The notes: generated by a model not told the origin, from the sequence alone. A stretch of 64,000 bases of DNA from Limnephilus marmoratus (GCA_917880885.1 OU862915.1:39068676-39132675), one strand, 5' to 3'; positions 10,735 to 22,566 are shown, counted from the first letter of the stretch. Numbers and translations: made by a program.

Positions 10735-10967
10735 GGTTGGTTTAAAACTAGATAAATTCTTACCTGGAGATTAAAATCACGTATCATGTAATAAAGAGGG
10801 TTAATAGGGTACCATTCATCTTGGAGCAATGGCATCTCTTATATTTCTATTTTTCCCTTTCCAGTATCGCTCAGATACTACCTTCCCTTTTAACCGGAGA
10901 TCGGCCATCTCCACCCAGCAGTTTAAGTAATACAAAATGGTAACAGAGACTCAAAATCATATTATAG

Positions 10968-11122
10968 ACCGGTCAGTGGCTGAGTTGGATTCGCGTTTGG
11001 GTCCCATTCAGGCGTTGTAAGTTCAGTTCCTCGACTGGTTCAAGGCCTCCACCACGATACAAACAGCATTTCCCTTTTACTGCAGTGATAGTAGGAGATT
11101 TTCATGTTGACAAAAAAAAGCA
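10968..11122 (+). repeat. SINE-B copy (tRNA-derived)
   Basis: It reads GTCAGTGGCTGAGTTGGATT, TTTGGGTCCCATTCAGGCG, AGTTCAGTTCC (B-box region), ACTGCAGTGATAGTAGGAG and an A-rich end. It is diverged but aligns along the full family length. Confidence 0.65.
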
Positions 11123-12259
11123 TTGTTTTATAAATTAAAAATGGTAACTGCGTGCCTTTTTAAGTGCAGGTCGATTAAAAAATAATTCTACCAGGATAAC
11201 CTAATTTGTGTGATGTAAAAAACAACTTAGATATCGCTCAAAACTCTCGTTTGGGGGAGGGGTATTACCCCCTCCGGTGCGGGATGGTTAATGTCTTTAT
11301 TTTTTTAATGAAAATACTTTTTATATTAATTATCAGTAACTCGCTAAATAAGGTATTTGTGCATACGAAACTAAAATGTGTGTTCAACCGAACATCACAT
11401 AGTGCATAAAAAAAATATATCTCTAAGGCCAAATCAATAAATGTCGATTATATTTTTATCATTCTGAACACGGGCATGTGCCTAGAATGGTGGTTGAAAA
11501 ATCCCCAACTTTTGTAAAAAAAAAATTGATGAAAACTTAAAAAAAAAAATTGATGAACGTTTTAATAATTCCTGCTAACAATTTTTAGCAACTTTTAATT
11601 TTATCGTTAGGAAGGTAAAATTTTGTTAAAGAAAACTTTTGGTATTAAAAAAAACGAAAACCTTTAAGATCCATCAAACATAGATCACAACAAAAATGTG
11701 CTGCGCTGCGAAGATGAAGTTTTTTCTACATTTAATGCGAGACATAACCACATTTTTCGGGGGTTTGCCGGAGGCACACACTTTAATTTATTTTGGGCGA
11801 ATTCGTAATTGAATTTTCATATTTTTTCCATACCTCACAAGGGATGCAAGTTATTTATATTTTAGATTAATAAAAAAATATATTTGTTTACACGATTTCT
11901 TCACTTACGTCGTTAAGATTCCCACATAATTTTTCTTCTTCTTTGATAGGGCAAATTCGACAGTAGGTCCGTCCAATACGGCTTCTTTACTTATGTCCTT
12001 GATTCTGAATACATTTTAGGGTATAGTGTTGCCTTAAAGGGAACCATGAAATTTTATGTATATGTATAAGACAACCGTTATTATTTTCAGCGGATGATTC
12101 AAAACTTTGAAGAAATACTGAAGTTTTCCACTAAACCCTCTTTTGTAAAACAGAACTGAAACCAATGAATTCTATACACCGCATTTTTTGGATATTTTAT
12201 TTAGCCAAGGGGGCAGTTCGAAAAAGCTCACGGCCGCAATTAATGTGGAACTCCCAATG
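11123..12259. other. Non-coding, essentially unrecognised
   Basis: No motif-bearing frame. Around 11465-11512 (GGCATGTGCCTAGAATGGTG) there is a short match to the opposite strand at about 41690-41735; I call this family G. Otherwise nothing. Confidence 0.4.
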
Positions 12260-12267
12260 ATTTAGAC

Positions 12268-14161
12268 CACAGGTTTTCAATCTTGTTTCACCCACCGCCC
12301 CTATGAAAACATTTTTTTTTCTAGAGCCCCTCAATGATTTTTACTTTTACTCTTTTTATCTATTTCTACTTAAAAAAATCAATTCTTTTGTACCGCTTGT
12401 ATTCAGGATATAGTGTCAATTCTAATAATAATACACATAAGATGATAATATTAAGTAAAAAAAATTAAAAATTTTAATGTCATCGAATTTAATGTTGGTA
12501 GATCTGAATGGGTTCCATGCCAACTCAGAATGAAACCAACTCAGAATCACCTCAGAAAGGTCATTAAAAGCTATGAAAAAATAATTTTAAAATAGCCGGT
12601 AATCTTAACCTATTCAACCATTTTTTAACATCACTCTTAATGACCTTTCTGAGGTGGTTCTGATTCTGGTTTCATTCTGAGTTGGCCGGACACCATCTGA
12701 AAGTGATGGAATCTTTCAGATCATGTTTCATCTACTTCCCGATCTACCGAAATATGTGAATCTTCGCACACATGATAAAAATTATTACAATACATGCAAT
12801 TACTACCCACGGTAAGGGTAGGGCCCACTGCCCTCTTTGAGAACATTTTTTTCTAGAGCCCCCCTTTCAGGGGGAGGGAGGAGGGGGGCTCAACTGATAC
12901 GGAATCAATTATTCGATTATAAATATATAAAATTATTTATTTATTTTGAAAAACATTACATATTACATTGTTATAATGATCTTTTGGCTGTCCAACTAGG
13001 CAATTTGCCCGTTTTAGAACAATCAAAATGAACAGATTTTTTACATATTATTAGTGTATTGACTATAATATTGTCTTATACTTAAATATAACACTACATA
13101 AATAATATTAAGGTTTTGATGGTAGATACAAGAAGTTACTTATCTTACAAGCGTAAATTTTATATTTAACAATAAAAAATAAAATATAGAGAAGAGAAGT
13201 AAAAAGAACATTCCAAAAGAAAAATAAAAAAGTGTTTTAATACCTTGTAATATTGTAATTCCTTTTTGTTTAGCAAGTTAAAAAATCAATTCTTTTGTAC
13301 CGGGTTGCTTCCTCTTTGGTGTCAATTCTTAATAATAATAAGACACGTACATGATAATATTATATAATAAAAAATTTAACATATTTTTGCATCCAATTTA
13401 ATGTAAATCTGAATGGTTGGGCGTACAAAGATGGCTGCGACAAATTTCTCCTTCGCAAAGCGGGTGCGTGTGCTTATGCCAAAATTAAATAAGGTTCACT
13501 AAATAACTGCCCAAAATAAGGAAGGTTAAAAAAGGGATGCCAAAAACTCACCAAATTGCACTTCATAGTCCGTTCAGATTTTTATAGTCCACTTTAGGCC
13601 GCTGGTTTTAGTCTAAAGTCTAAAGGGTTCACAATTCACAATACACAACACGGCATTCTCCACAGCCGCGGCGGGAAAACTTAAATTAATGTATCGGCGG
13701 GCGGTTTCACGGGCAAAATACATGTGGCTTAACAATACACAATATCAGCGGGCAAATCAATCCAAATAACCAACGATGGATAAATCCAAATAACACACGA
13801 GGTGCTGGCCAAAACATGCACACTTACGTGAGGCGGGAACAACAATAATTGACTTCCGCGCAGTTACAGGCGGTTCACAGTTTTTGTGTGTGACAATAAC
13901 TTAGGCACAAGTAAAGCGAACAAAGTTGTTTGTCACTGCACTTTGTTTTTGGCAATTTATAGGTAGGAATAAGGGCTTGATTAGCGTGATTTCTTTGTCT
14001 TTTTTAGAACATATTTTTTACCAGCCCACGCCCTCAACGCCCATTTCAACGCCCCTTATGCCATCTCAGCGCACCCTAATTTTTTCTGCGTCTTCTAACG
14101 CCCCCCCTAAAAGTCTCAAACGCCCTCAAGGTGGTTTTATCGCCCACGTTGAGAACCTATG
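12268..14161. mobile_element. Non-autonomous hAT element, 8-bp target duplication
   Basis: The target duplication atttagac is exact at 12260-12267 and 14162-14169. Terminal inverted repeats are CACAGGTTTTCAA at the left and CATAGGTTCTCAA (reverse complement) at the right, matching the usual hAT CA.NGGTTCTCAA style. The 1.9-kb interior has no transposase. It includes a nested foldback (12519-12687) and an internal direct duplication (12363-12513 and 13279-13422). CCACCGCCCC and GAACATTTTTTTCTAGAGCC motifs recur near both the left end and 12838, suggesting fusion of two related copies. Confidence 0.8.
12519..12687. mobile_element. 169-bp foldback element
   Basis: The two arms, about 49 bp each (12519-12567 and 12639-12687), are near-perfect inverted repeats beginning GCCAACTCAGAATGAAACCA. 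The loop is about 70 bp and AT-rich. A DNA-transposon MITE is likely, but no clean target duplication is visible. Confidence 0.75.
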
Positions 14162-14169
14162 ATTTAGAC

Positions 14170-15600
14170 TACGAATTTCTAACACGACCTTCAGACCATA
14201 TTAAACAGATTCTTTCGTCGTTTATCTCATGGGTTGTTATTTACACCGGTGCGAGGGGGGGTTGTTCTTTTCCCGGTAAGTTTTATCTTAGAGATCATCG
14301 TTTAATGCCTGAGTCACCCCCGCACGCGAAGTCTTCAGTGTTCAGTCGCTCTCATAAAAACTAAACCATCGTTTAGATCTGAACGCTCCGGTGAGAGCTT
14401 TTATATCGAAAGTGTTAGCCGAATGGGGGAGGAGGTAAAATAACAAATAACACGAAGATGCAGTAAAATCTAAAAAGACGTGTGAAGAGATCGACTTTGA
14501 ATTGAACTGTGCTGACTCGCTGTTTGACTAAAATGAGTCAATCGTGCAGATTGTGGAAAAATCCTGGCATGATATTGCACCTCTAGCTTTTTTATGTGAA
14601 TACCTCAGAAAAGTCCTTACTGCTTCTAGCCATCTGAATTCTGTGGGACTATGGCATCTCCAAATAGGTTAAGCTGTGAGGCTGATAGTGGTAAAGAGTA
14701 AGAGAAAGGTGAGAAAGCTGGTCTATCAAATCGTGCATCACGCATTTTAAGTTATATTTTGCAAAAATAAAACCATGTTTGTTATTTTGGTTAGGTGACC
14801 AAATGACGGAATTATATTCTAATTAGCTACGAACTAATGAGACAAATAAAATTTTCATGACAGGAAGTGAATTCAGTAAAAATCAATAAAATCTTTAAAT
14901 CTACTGTATTAATTATGGTCTTCACCATGATTGATAAGTAGATGATGTTGCAAAAATAAAAAAAAGTTACTCTATTACTACATAGTCGTCACCATGACTG
15001 AAATGATATGGGCAATCTTAAGAGATTTTGCCCGAACAAAACCTACTCTATTACAGTCACCTCCGCAACTGAATTGGGCTTTGTAGATGATTCTGCACAA
15101 CAAAACCTTCTCATTTTAGTCATCATTGTTTATTTGTTGCTAAAACGGAATTTAGCGTTATAAATAGACGTCCGAGGTGGTTTTCTGTTAGTTGCTCCAC
15201 GGGCGGTATAGTACAATAAGGCGGTACTTGGGCAGCAGTGCCCTCAGAATTAATCATTCTCCATTGTATGTTGGGTGATCAAAATTCTCAAACTTCTTCA
15301 TTTCGTACATTTTCATACATTATTAATGCTACCCTCGATGCCATAAGGGTACAAAACACAAATAACCAATATCAAACCATTTCAGAAAAAAATACAAATT
15401 TATGTAGGAACATGTTATGAATTTTATACCAAAAAGTTCTTTCTACGTATAAATTTTTCGGTTTGTAATATTTTTTTTGGCAGGCTTCTACATTTGCAAT
15501 TTTTAGCACTCTTCAAGTCATAAACTATCGAAATCATAAAGTGGTATGGTATAGAATGGGCGCTTTTAATGACGATCCACGATTACGGAAAAGGCAATAA
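14170..15600. other. Non-coding, nothing recognised
   Basis: Mixed-composition sequence without motif-bearing frames. ORFs up to 77 codons lack any family signature. Confidence 0.4.
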
Positions 15601-15609
15601 ACCTACGTT

Positions 15610-16110
15610 CCTTGTCGCAATAATGCTGTAGCTCTTTCAAAAAATGAAATACACAATGTACGTAGGTCTTGTTTCCTCCAAAGGAAAAAACTAACCATTT
15701 TCTTGCATCTCTCTCACACACCGCCCCGTGACGTCTCTGTAGACCCCTGCAACACTAATAGCAGAGACGATAATTTTGAAAGTATGGAATTTAGTTACAT
15801 TGAAGTGTGAGTGAATTCCAAAAATTCAAAAACGTCAAATTTAATGCGCCGATAGTTTTGTTTATGTTCTTAAACATATAATGCTGCAGCTCTTTCCTAC
15901 ACACTAAATAACAACAGTCGAAAATGAGACAAACGGTAAACGTACGTCTGCACCCCCCCCCCCCCCCCAAAGGAAATATACAATCATTATCATACATCTC
16001 GCTCACACGTATAAATAAAATGAAATGCCACACCCGTCGCCGTAGCTGAGCCCTAATAAGATATATCTGTTTCTTCCAAAGGAAAAAGTAGTACTTTGGA
16101 GGAAACAAAC
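15610..16110. repeat. Two diverged tandem copies of a short repeat, with a 16-C run
   Basis: AATGCTGTAGCTCTTTC (15622) and AATGCTGCAGCTCTTTC (15881) head two segments that both continue to CCAAAGGAAA, CATCTC.CTCACAC and CCGCCCC/CCCGTCG. Near 16070-16107 GTTTCTTCCAAAGGA pairs with ACTTTGGAGGAAAC as a hairpin. A run of C occupies about 15953-15968. Confidence 0.5.
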
Positions 16111-16117
16111 ACAAGCA

Positions 16118-16254
16118 TTTTGTGTGACTCGTCTTTTGTCTTTATGGGATGGTTTGACATCACAAAAGGCGTTAAACAAGGCTGCGTAATGTAACCGAGG
16201 TTATTCAATATACACATTACACATAGATAATTGTATGCAAGAACTGAAAGAGAT
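16118..16254 (+). pseudogene. RTE-type LINE RT fragment, left of the I-type LINE insertion
   Basis: The frame reads GWFDITKGVKQGCVM, a stop, then PRLFNI, the RT motif around G.KQGCVMSP.LFN. It breaks at 16254 and resumes at 21695 in the same element (ELKEIGREIE, then YADD). The 13-bp aactgaaagagat is duplicated at 16242-16254 and 21695-21707. This is the older host element of the nested insertion. Confidence 0.75.
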
Positions 16255-16480
16255 GAACTCGCAACAATAACATTTGGCTGTCATCAGTTTTTTTGTTTTG
16301 CTCTTTCAAAAAATATTCTTAAACCAATCTTTTTATTGTGTTTTGGCTGTAAAAAGTTTAGTGTGTTGGAATCTTCTCCCCCCTGATCTTCCAGGAGTCA
16401 CTTCTTGCTGCTCATTTTCAGATATTTATATAATTTTTTTACTTCTGTCTCTTTTTATATAAGCTGTAATTTTTTGAACA
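16255..16480 (+). promoter_or_regulatory. 5' UTR of the I-type LINE (probable internal promoter region)
   Basis: The sequence between the target duplication and the ORF1 start. LINEs of this type carry an internal promoter here by family knowledge; no specific promoter element is certain. Confidence 0.45.
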
Positions 16481-17905
16481 ATGGAGGAGGATTTCCCTCC
16501 TGTACCCCTTACAAAGCCCCCAGATCCCCCTCCTGACCCTCCAGATGGAGACATTTCAGATAAAATAGACTTTTCAGAACATTCAAACATTTCAGACAAT
16601 GAATCTGTCATCCTAACCTCAATTAAAAAAAGAAAATTTAGTCCCCTTTCCCCAAAAAAACATGATTCGCCTTTGTCTTCTCAGTCCCCTCCAGCTCTTC
16701 CTCAACCTCCTCCAACAATCTTTTACTCTACTCATTCCCGTGGCCCCTACATTGTATATGCGCAAAAAACTGAACAAGGTAAAACCATCCATCCTCTTGA
16801 ATTTGGTAAATTTCTTTCAAATAACAAGAACCTTTCGATTAAACCTGGAGGTGTTAAAGCCGAGGGTCGCTTCCGAATCTCTGTTGAATTCCTGTCAGGT
16901 TCAGCCGCCAACAACTTTATCAAAAATATATTTATTTCATCTAATTCTAAATTCAAGGCGTACATCCCAACTTTCAATGTCACTCGAATGGGCCTGGTCA
17001 GGGGTATCTCGACCGATCTGTCCATTCCAGAAATCCTATCCTCACTTTCAACCCCCCAACATATCGGCAATCCCATAAAAGCCAGGAGGCTAAATTATAA
17101 GGACACCTCTGAGGGCATCGTTTCCTGGAAGCCCTCCCAATCTGTCGTCATCACATTCGAAGGACAATCTCTTCCCTCCCATATTTATTTATTTTTCAAC
17201 TCCTTACCAGTTGAAATGTACACTTATCCCACCACTCAATGTTTCAACTGCTGCCGTTTTGGTCATACCAAAGCTGCATGCAGATCCCCTCCCAGATGTT
17301 TCAAATGTGGAGAAAACCACTCGGCTGACCAATGTTCTTCTCTCTCTTCACCTAAATGTTTTAACTGCTTAGGCGCTCATTCCGCCATTAACTTTTCTTG
17401 CCCCGAACAATCTCGCCAAAAAAATATAAAAATTTCTATGGCCTCTGAGAACTTGTCTTTTCTGCAGGCTTCTAAATTATTCCCGCCTGTCAAAAAATCA
17501 TTTTCCGAGGTTTTAGCCAGTAACTCTTCATCCAACCCTCTCGCCACCTCCTCAACATCTTCCCGTTCAACAAAATTCACATACAAAAACCCTATCTCTA
17601 AACAGGCTCGTGGATACGATCAGCAACAACACAACTCACTTCTCTTAAATCCCAATGGTTCTCCTCTTTCACACGCCACAAATGGGTGCGCAAACAATTA
17701 TAATTCATCTTCAACAAACTATCAAAAGCTTTCTGAACAACTCTCCCAAGATAATTCTTCATTTATTCAAACTCTTATTATGCTTCTAATTGACCTAATT
17801 TCTTCTCAAACTAATCTACCGTCCAACGCTGCTTCTATTATTTCCACATTAAAATCATTTATTCAAAATGGCTCTTCAAGATGTCAGAATTCTTCAGTGG
17901 AATAG
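16481..17905 (+). CDS. LINE ORF1: Gag-like nucleic-acid-binding protein with three zinc knuckles
   Basis: This intact frame encodes 474 residues. The N-terminus is Pro/Ser-rich. Residues about 100-235 resemble the RNA-binding region of I/jockey ORF1 proteins. Three CCHC-type knuckles follow, beginning near residues 254 (CFNCCRFGHTKAAC), 273 (CFKCGENHSADQC) and 293 (CFNCLGAHSAINFSC), and then a Ser/Asn-rich tail. ORF1 proteins coat the element RNA to form the retrotransposition particle. The start is the first Met after the 5' UTR (ACAATGG context). The 3' end overlaps the ORF2 start by 38 nt. No lesions are seen. Confidence 0.9.
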   Translation: MEEDFPPVPLTKPPDPPPDPPDGDISDKIDFSEHSNISDNESVILTSIKKRKFSPLSPKKHDSPLSSQSPPALPQPPPTIFYSTHSRGPYIVYAQKTEQGKTIHPLEFGKFLSNNKNLSIKPGGVKAEGRFRISVEFLSGSAANNFIKNIFISSNSKFKAYIPTFNVTRMGLVRGISTDLSIPEILSSLSTPQHIGNPIKARRLNYKDTSEGIVSWKPSQSVVITFEGQSLPSHIYLFFNSLPVEMYTYPTTQCFNCCRFGHTKAACRSPPRCFKCGENHSADQCSSLSSPKCFNCLGAHSAINFSCPEQSRQKNIKISMASENLSFLQASKLFPPVKKSFSEVLASNSSSNPLATSSTSSRSTKFTYKNPISKQARGYDQQQHNSLLLNPNGSPLSHATNGCANNYNSSSTNYQKLSEQLSQDNSSFIQTLIMLLIDLISSQTNLPSNAASIISTLKSFIQNGSSRCQNSSVE

Positions 17906-19628
17906 CCGCAGTGCTATTTCTAACAAATCAAACCTTCTTAACCTATAAAATTCAAACCTTATTTCTGTGGCTGCTGTCTCGGAGACATGGTTTACTCCAT
18001 CCACCCACTTTAATGTGGGAGGGTACTCCTGTCTCCGCGATGATCGCCCGGAAGGTACGGGCGGTGGTGCTGCCCTTTTTATTAAAAAATCCCTTCCGTT
18101 TTTCCCAATAAATAATATCAAACCCCCCAATGCTGACTTTCAAATGGTTGCAGCTAAAATAAAGGACACTTCCTTTGTTTCTATCTATCTTCCCCCAACA
18201 TCGCACTTCAATAAACAAGCGTGGTTGCAAATTGTCCGTCAACTAAGCCCTCCTTTCTATTTATTGGGTGATTTTAATGCCCATTCCCCCGTCTGGGGTT
18301 CTGCTTTCTGTGATCGAGACGGTCGAAGTGTGATGGATTTCCTAGATGAATCCAACCTTTTTCTTTTGAATGACGGATCTCCTACTAGAATCTCTCGCCC
18401 CAACACAAACCCCAGTGCAGTGGATCTCTCCATATGCTCTATTAATCTGGCACCTCTCTCCTCGTGGGTGGTGTCCCCCGACCCCTGCTCCAGTGATCAT
18501 TTCCCGATCACCATCACTTATCAAACTTCTTTCCATTCAGAAAAGGCCCATATTTCGACAAAGATTAAAACAAAACACACCAAATGGGACGAATTTAACT
18601 CACATATGGATAAGTTTATACAAAATTTATCCTATACCGATACATTATCTGTCAAAGATGACTACGATAACTTCAAATCAATGCTCGTAACTGCAATCAA
18701 TAAATCAAATCCTCCCCCTAAAACCAAATCTCTCAAAAAACTTCCTCCATCTCCCTGGTGGGATGAGGAATGTTCCAAAGTAGTGAGAATTCGGAAAGCT
18801 AAATCTCTTTCCTATCGTCACAATATGACTATGGAGAACTATCTCATATACAAAAATGCCGAAGCCAATGCCAAAAGGGTATTGAGGTCAAAAAAAAAAT
18901 CCGGGTGGTACAACTTCTGCAGTTCAGTATCTCCGAACACTCCAATTTCGGAAGTTTGGTCTATGATTCGAAGATTTCGATCCTCCTTCGGTCCAACATC
19001 TCCTCGAGCTTCTCATTCTAAATGGATAGACGAGTTCTTGGACAAAATTGCCCCCCCTTCTGTACCTAACTTAGATGAAATAACTCCAATCCACAACACT
19101 CCTATGTCTGATCATTGGCTTGACTCTCCATTCACTTTAATTGAATTAAAAAATTGTTTATCAACAGTCAAGGACTCATCTCCAGGCAGAGATGGTATAC
19201 CTTATAGCATTATCAAAAATAGTAATGATAATGTTCTAAATCACTTTTTAAGCATCTTAAATAAAATCTTCCAGACTGGCATAATACCTGATGACTGGAG
19301 TTCTCAAATAATCATCCCAATTCTAAAATTAAACAAATCACCCAATTCTGGATCCAACTATAGGCCAATTGCTCTTTTATCCACCCTTAGTAAAATTTAT
19401 GAAAAATTAATTAAAAACCGGTTAGAATTTTTTGTCGAGAGTAATCATCTTCTCTCTCCATCCCAATTTGGATTTAGGAAAAAGAAATCTACACAAGATA
19501 ACCTCGCCATCATCAGCACTGATATTAATTTATCCATTTCTAACAAAGAAGTATGTCTTGCAGTCTTTATAGACATAGAAGGCGCCTTTGACAATGTTTC
19601 CATCCCAATTCTTAAAAAAAACTTTTAG
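17868..19628 (+). pseudogene. LINE ORF2, first part: APE-type endonuclease and N-terminal RT
   Basis: Translation should start at the ATG at 17868 (MALQDVRILQWNSRSA), overlapping ORF1. It meets an in-frame TAA at 17946 and is open again to 19628. Endonuclease motifs are QWN, SETWF, GDFNAHSPVWGS and SDHFPI. RT motifs follow: GRDGIPYSII, NYRPIALLSTLSKIYEKLI, SQFGFRKKKSTQDN and FIDIEGAFDNV. The frame is lost in the A8 run at about 19613-19620, where the open frame shifts to the one that begins at 19646. Endonuclease nicks target DNA and RT copies the RNA from the nick. Two lesions make this copy non-autonomous as it stands. Confidence 0.88.
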
Positions 19629-19645
19629 GCCTTGGCTTACCCCTC

Positions 19646-21607
19646 ATGTTTGTCCAATCTATTATTAATCTTTTTCTCGATAGGAAAATTTTCATTGAGC
19701 TACCAGATGTTACTCCTCAGAGTAGGTCAATTTGGAAGGGTTTACCCCAAGGCGATGTATTATCCCCCTTACTGTATAATATATACACACACGATATGCA
19801 TGTCACCATTCCCCCTCAAGTAAAAGTTGTTGAGTTCGCAGATGACATAGCTTTCTTCTTATCATCCAAAATCATTCCTTCCGCCGTCAAATATCTTAAT
19901 GAAGCCATGGATGCCCTTTGCACATGGCTTACTTTAAATGGTCTTGAACTTTCAGTACAAAAGAGTCAGTGTGTTACCTTCTCAAATCGTCATAATAACC
20001 CCCCTGTTCAAATTTTATTTAAAAACTCTCCAATCCCCAATGCTTCCGAAGTAAAATTTTTGGGAGTAACATTTGATAGGAAACTTAAATGGTCTTCCCA
20101 CATTAATAATATAGTTACTAAATGTGAAAAAAATTTAAATATTATCAGATCATTGACTGGCGTTTGGTGGGGTGCTCATCCTATCTGCATTAAGTTGCTC
20201 TACAATGCACTTATTCGAAGTCATCTCGACTATGCCTGCCCACTTTTTAGTACTGCATCCAAAAATGCACTCAGTAAATTAGACAAAATTCAATCTAAGT
20301 CATTGCGAATAATAACTGGCGCGATGCAATCGTCGCCCATCAATTCCCTTCAAGTAGAATGTTCTGATCCTCCTCTTTATTTAAGGCGTCAATTATTTGC
20401 TGACAAATTTGTTCTTAAATGTTTAAATTCTAAAAGTCATCAGATTATTCCCAGATTCTCGTTGTTCAACGACTCAACACATTCATCTACAATCAGAGCT
20501 CGAACTAAACCTCTCCCTGCCATCTGTAAAAATTTTCGCTCTCTCTCAGAGCTTCAAATTATCAAAAATGATCTTCTTCCTTTGTACAAATTAAAATATA
20601 GTCACGTCACCCTATCCCCAACGATTTTAGAAGGGATCGGCATCCTTAAAAGTCATTCCAATCTCCCAGCCCGTACTGTCAATAATATGTTCAATGACAT
20701 TATTTCTTCTAAATGGCCCAACTCTTCTCTTTTATTTACTGATGGCTCCAAATCTCCGGACTCTCCTAACTGTGGTATTGGTATTAACGTTTACCACAAT
20801 AATTCTAATGAAAGAATATTTTATTCAATTTCAAACCAATTTTCAATATTTTCTGCCGAGTGCATTGCGATTATTGAATCTCTCAAATATATAATAAAAA
20901 ATAATTTTGAACATTCTCTTGTTCTCTCTGACTCTCTCAGTTCCCTCCAAAAACTTAAAACAAGTCCTCTTCTTCATCCTGATGATCACTTTGTATGTCT
21001 TATTCGAGTATTGATAACCTCCATTCAAAGCTCTGGAAAAACTGTCACTCTGATTTGGATTCCTGGACATGTTGGCATAGTGGGTAACGATATTGCTGAT
21101 TCCTTGGCAAAACAAGGAGCGTCTAACCCTACCGTTACCCTCGTAAACCATATTCCCCTGTCTGATATTTTTTCCATCATCAAAGATAGATCCCGCAATG
21201 ATTGGACAGAGCATTGGAACATTGCTAGTCAATCCAAGGGTGCCCGCTACGCCTCAATACAAAGGACTATCCCATCAAAACCGTGGTTTCAAAAATTCCC
21301 CCATTTTTTCAAAAAAGAAATCTCCTTACTTATTCGTATGAGAATCGGACATTGTTCCGTTCCTTCTCACCTTTATAAAATTCATGTGCTTGACTCCCCA
21401 GATTGTACGTTCTGTGGTCTAGATGTGGGAACTTTAGATCACATATTTTTTGATTGTCCCTCTCTAAATAAATATCCTCTCTTCTATCAAGCGTTATCAA
21501 AAATTGCCTCTCCTCCATTCAACATCTCATCTCTTCTAAGTCTGAACTCTACTCCAATCTTCCTTAAAATTCTGAAATTTGCACATTTAAATAAAATTAA
21601 TATATAA
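19646..21607 (+). pseudogene. LINE ORF2, second part: RT core, RNase H, C-terminal zinc motif
   Basis: A 653-codon open frame continuing ORF2 after a one-step frameshift. The RT catalytic block is GLPQGDVLSPLLYNIYTHDM, with FADD at codons about 64-67 (FADD instead of YADD), then FLGVTFDRKLKWSSHI. RNase H spans about codons 362-495: FTDGSKS, SAECIAIIESL, LSDSLSSL, WIPGHVGIVGNDIAD. The C-terminus has CTFCGLDVGTLDHIFFDC. The Met at 19646 is internal and not a natural start. RNase H downstream of RT supports membership of the I group. Confidence 0.88.
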
Positions 21608-21694
21608 ATTCACCTTTCCTTTCTCTGTAATTATAAATGATGGCCTAGAACACCCTTGAAGGGTGAAAGCCAGAAATAATTGAAAAAAAAAAAA

Positions 21695-22566
21695 AACTGA
21701 AAGAGATTGGGCGTGAAATTGAGTAAACTGGAAGTATGTTGTATGCTGATGATGCGGTGCTGATTTCTAACGGTATGGAAGATCTACAGTCTCTCGTGTC
21801 TAGGATGAACGAAGTACTATGTATGAAGAATGAGTCATGGTATTTGAAAGAGAGAGTATGAAAACAATGTGCAACATAGTTGTGAATGATGAGTATTTGG
21901 AGCAAATGGACGAGTTTGTGCACTTGGGAAGTATGTTTACGAGAGATGGGAAGGCTGATAGAGATATCGAAAGGAGGGTAAATGCAGGCAACTCTATTAA
22001 TGGAGGACTGAACGCCGTTGGCGCCAACAAATAACTGTCCAAAGAAGCGAAGTTAGCCGTCCATAATGGAGCTACTGCTACCTATCCTGATATATGGCAA
22101 TAAGGCATGGAACTGGCAGAGGAAGGACGAAAGTAGACTGAATACTGTAGAAATGAGATCCCTGAGGCGTTCGTGTGGTAAAACCATGTACGATCGTGTG
22201 AGAAATGTGGAGATCCGCGAAGAGTGCAAGGCTGATGTAAGCGTAATGAGTAAGATTAAGAAAGGGACGATCAGATGGTTTGGGCATGTGGAGCGAATGA
22301 ACGAGGAAAGGAGTGTAAAGAATATGACGCAAATATCGATGGTAGAAGAAGTCGGAGACGCCCAAGGAAGACATGGCACGACCAAATGAATCAGATACTT
22401 GAGTCGGGCCATGTGAAGAGTCGGAATAATAGAAGAGCATGCATGAGACGATGTATGAATGTGAACGAGGCAGGTAGTGTGTGCCAAGATTGAGTTGTTT
22501 GGCGGTCCGTCCTCTCTGCCTACCCCTGCGAAGAAACGGGGTGATGGTTCGTTAGTTAGTTAGTTA
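21695..22566 (+). pseudogene. RTE-type LINE, RT to 3' end, right of the insertion
   Basis: It continues the fragment ending at 16254. The frame runs MQELKEIGREIE, then MLYADDAVLIS (catalytic YADD near 21742), FVHLGSMFTRDGKADRDIE, RLNTVEMRSLRRSCGKT, IRWFGHVERMNEER, GRRSRRRPRKTWHDQMNQ and RNNRRACMRRCMNV. Several stops and frame changes break it. It ends with a GTTA microsatellite (about 22551-22566) rather than poly-A, as RTE LINEs often do. Further copies of this family are at 28612-28897 (minus), 30330-31245 (plus) and 46598-46895 (minus). Confidence 0.8.

Larger units (their letters stand above)
16255..21694 (+). mobile_element. Full-length I/jockey-type non-LTR retrotransposon with 13-bp target duplication
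   Basis: The 5,440-bp element consists of a 226-bp 5' UTR, ORF1 (16481-17905), ORF2 (from 17868, broken), a short 3' UTR and a poly-A tail (21683-21694). It is flanked by exact aactgaaagagat copies and lies inside an RTE-type LINE. ORF2 carries an RNase H domain downstream of RT, which favours the I group over classic jockey elements. Only two obvious lesions disrupt coding, so it is comparatively young. Confidence 0.9.
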
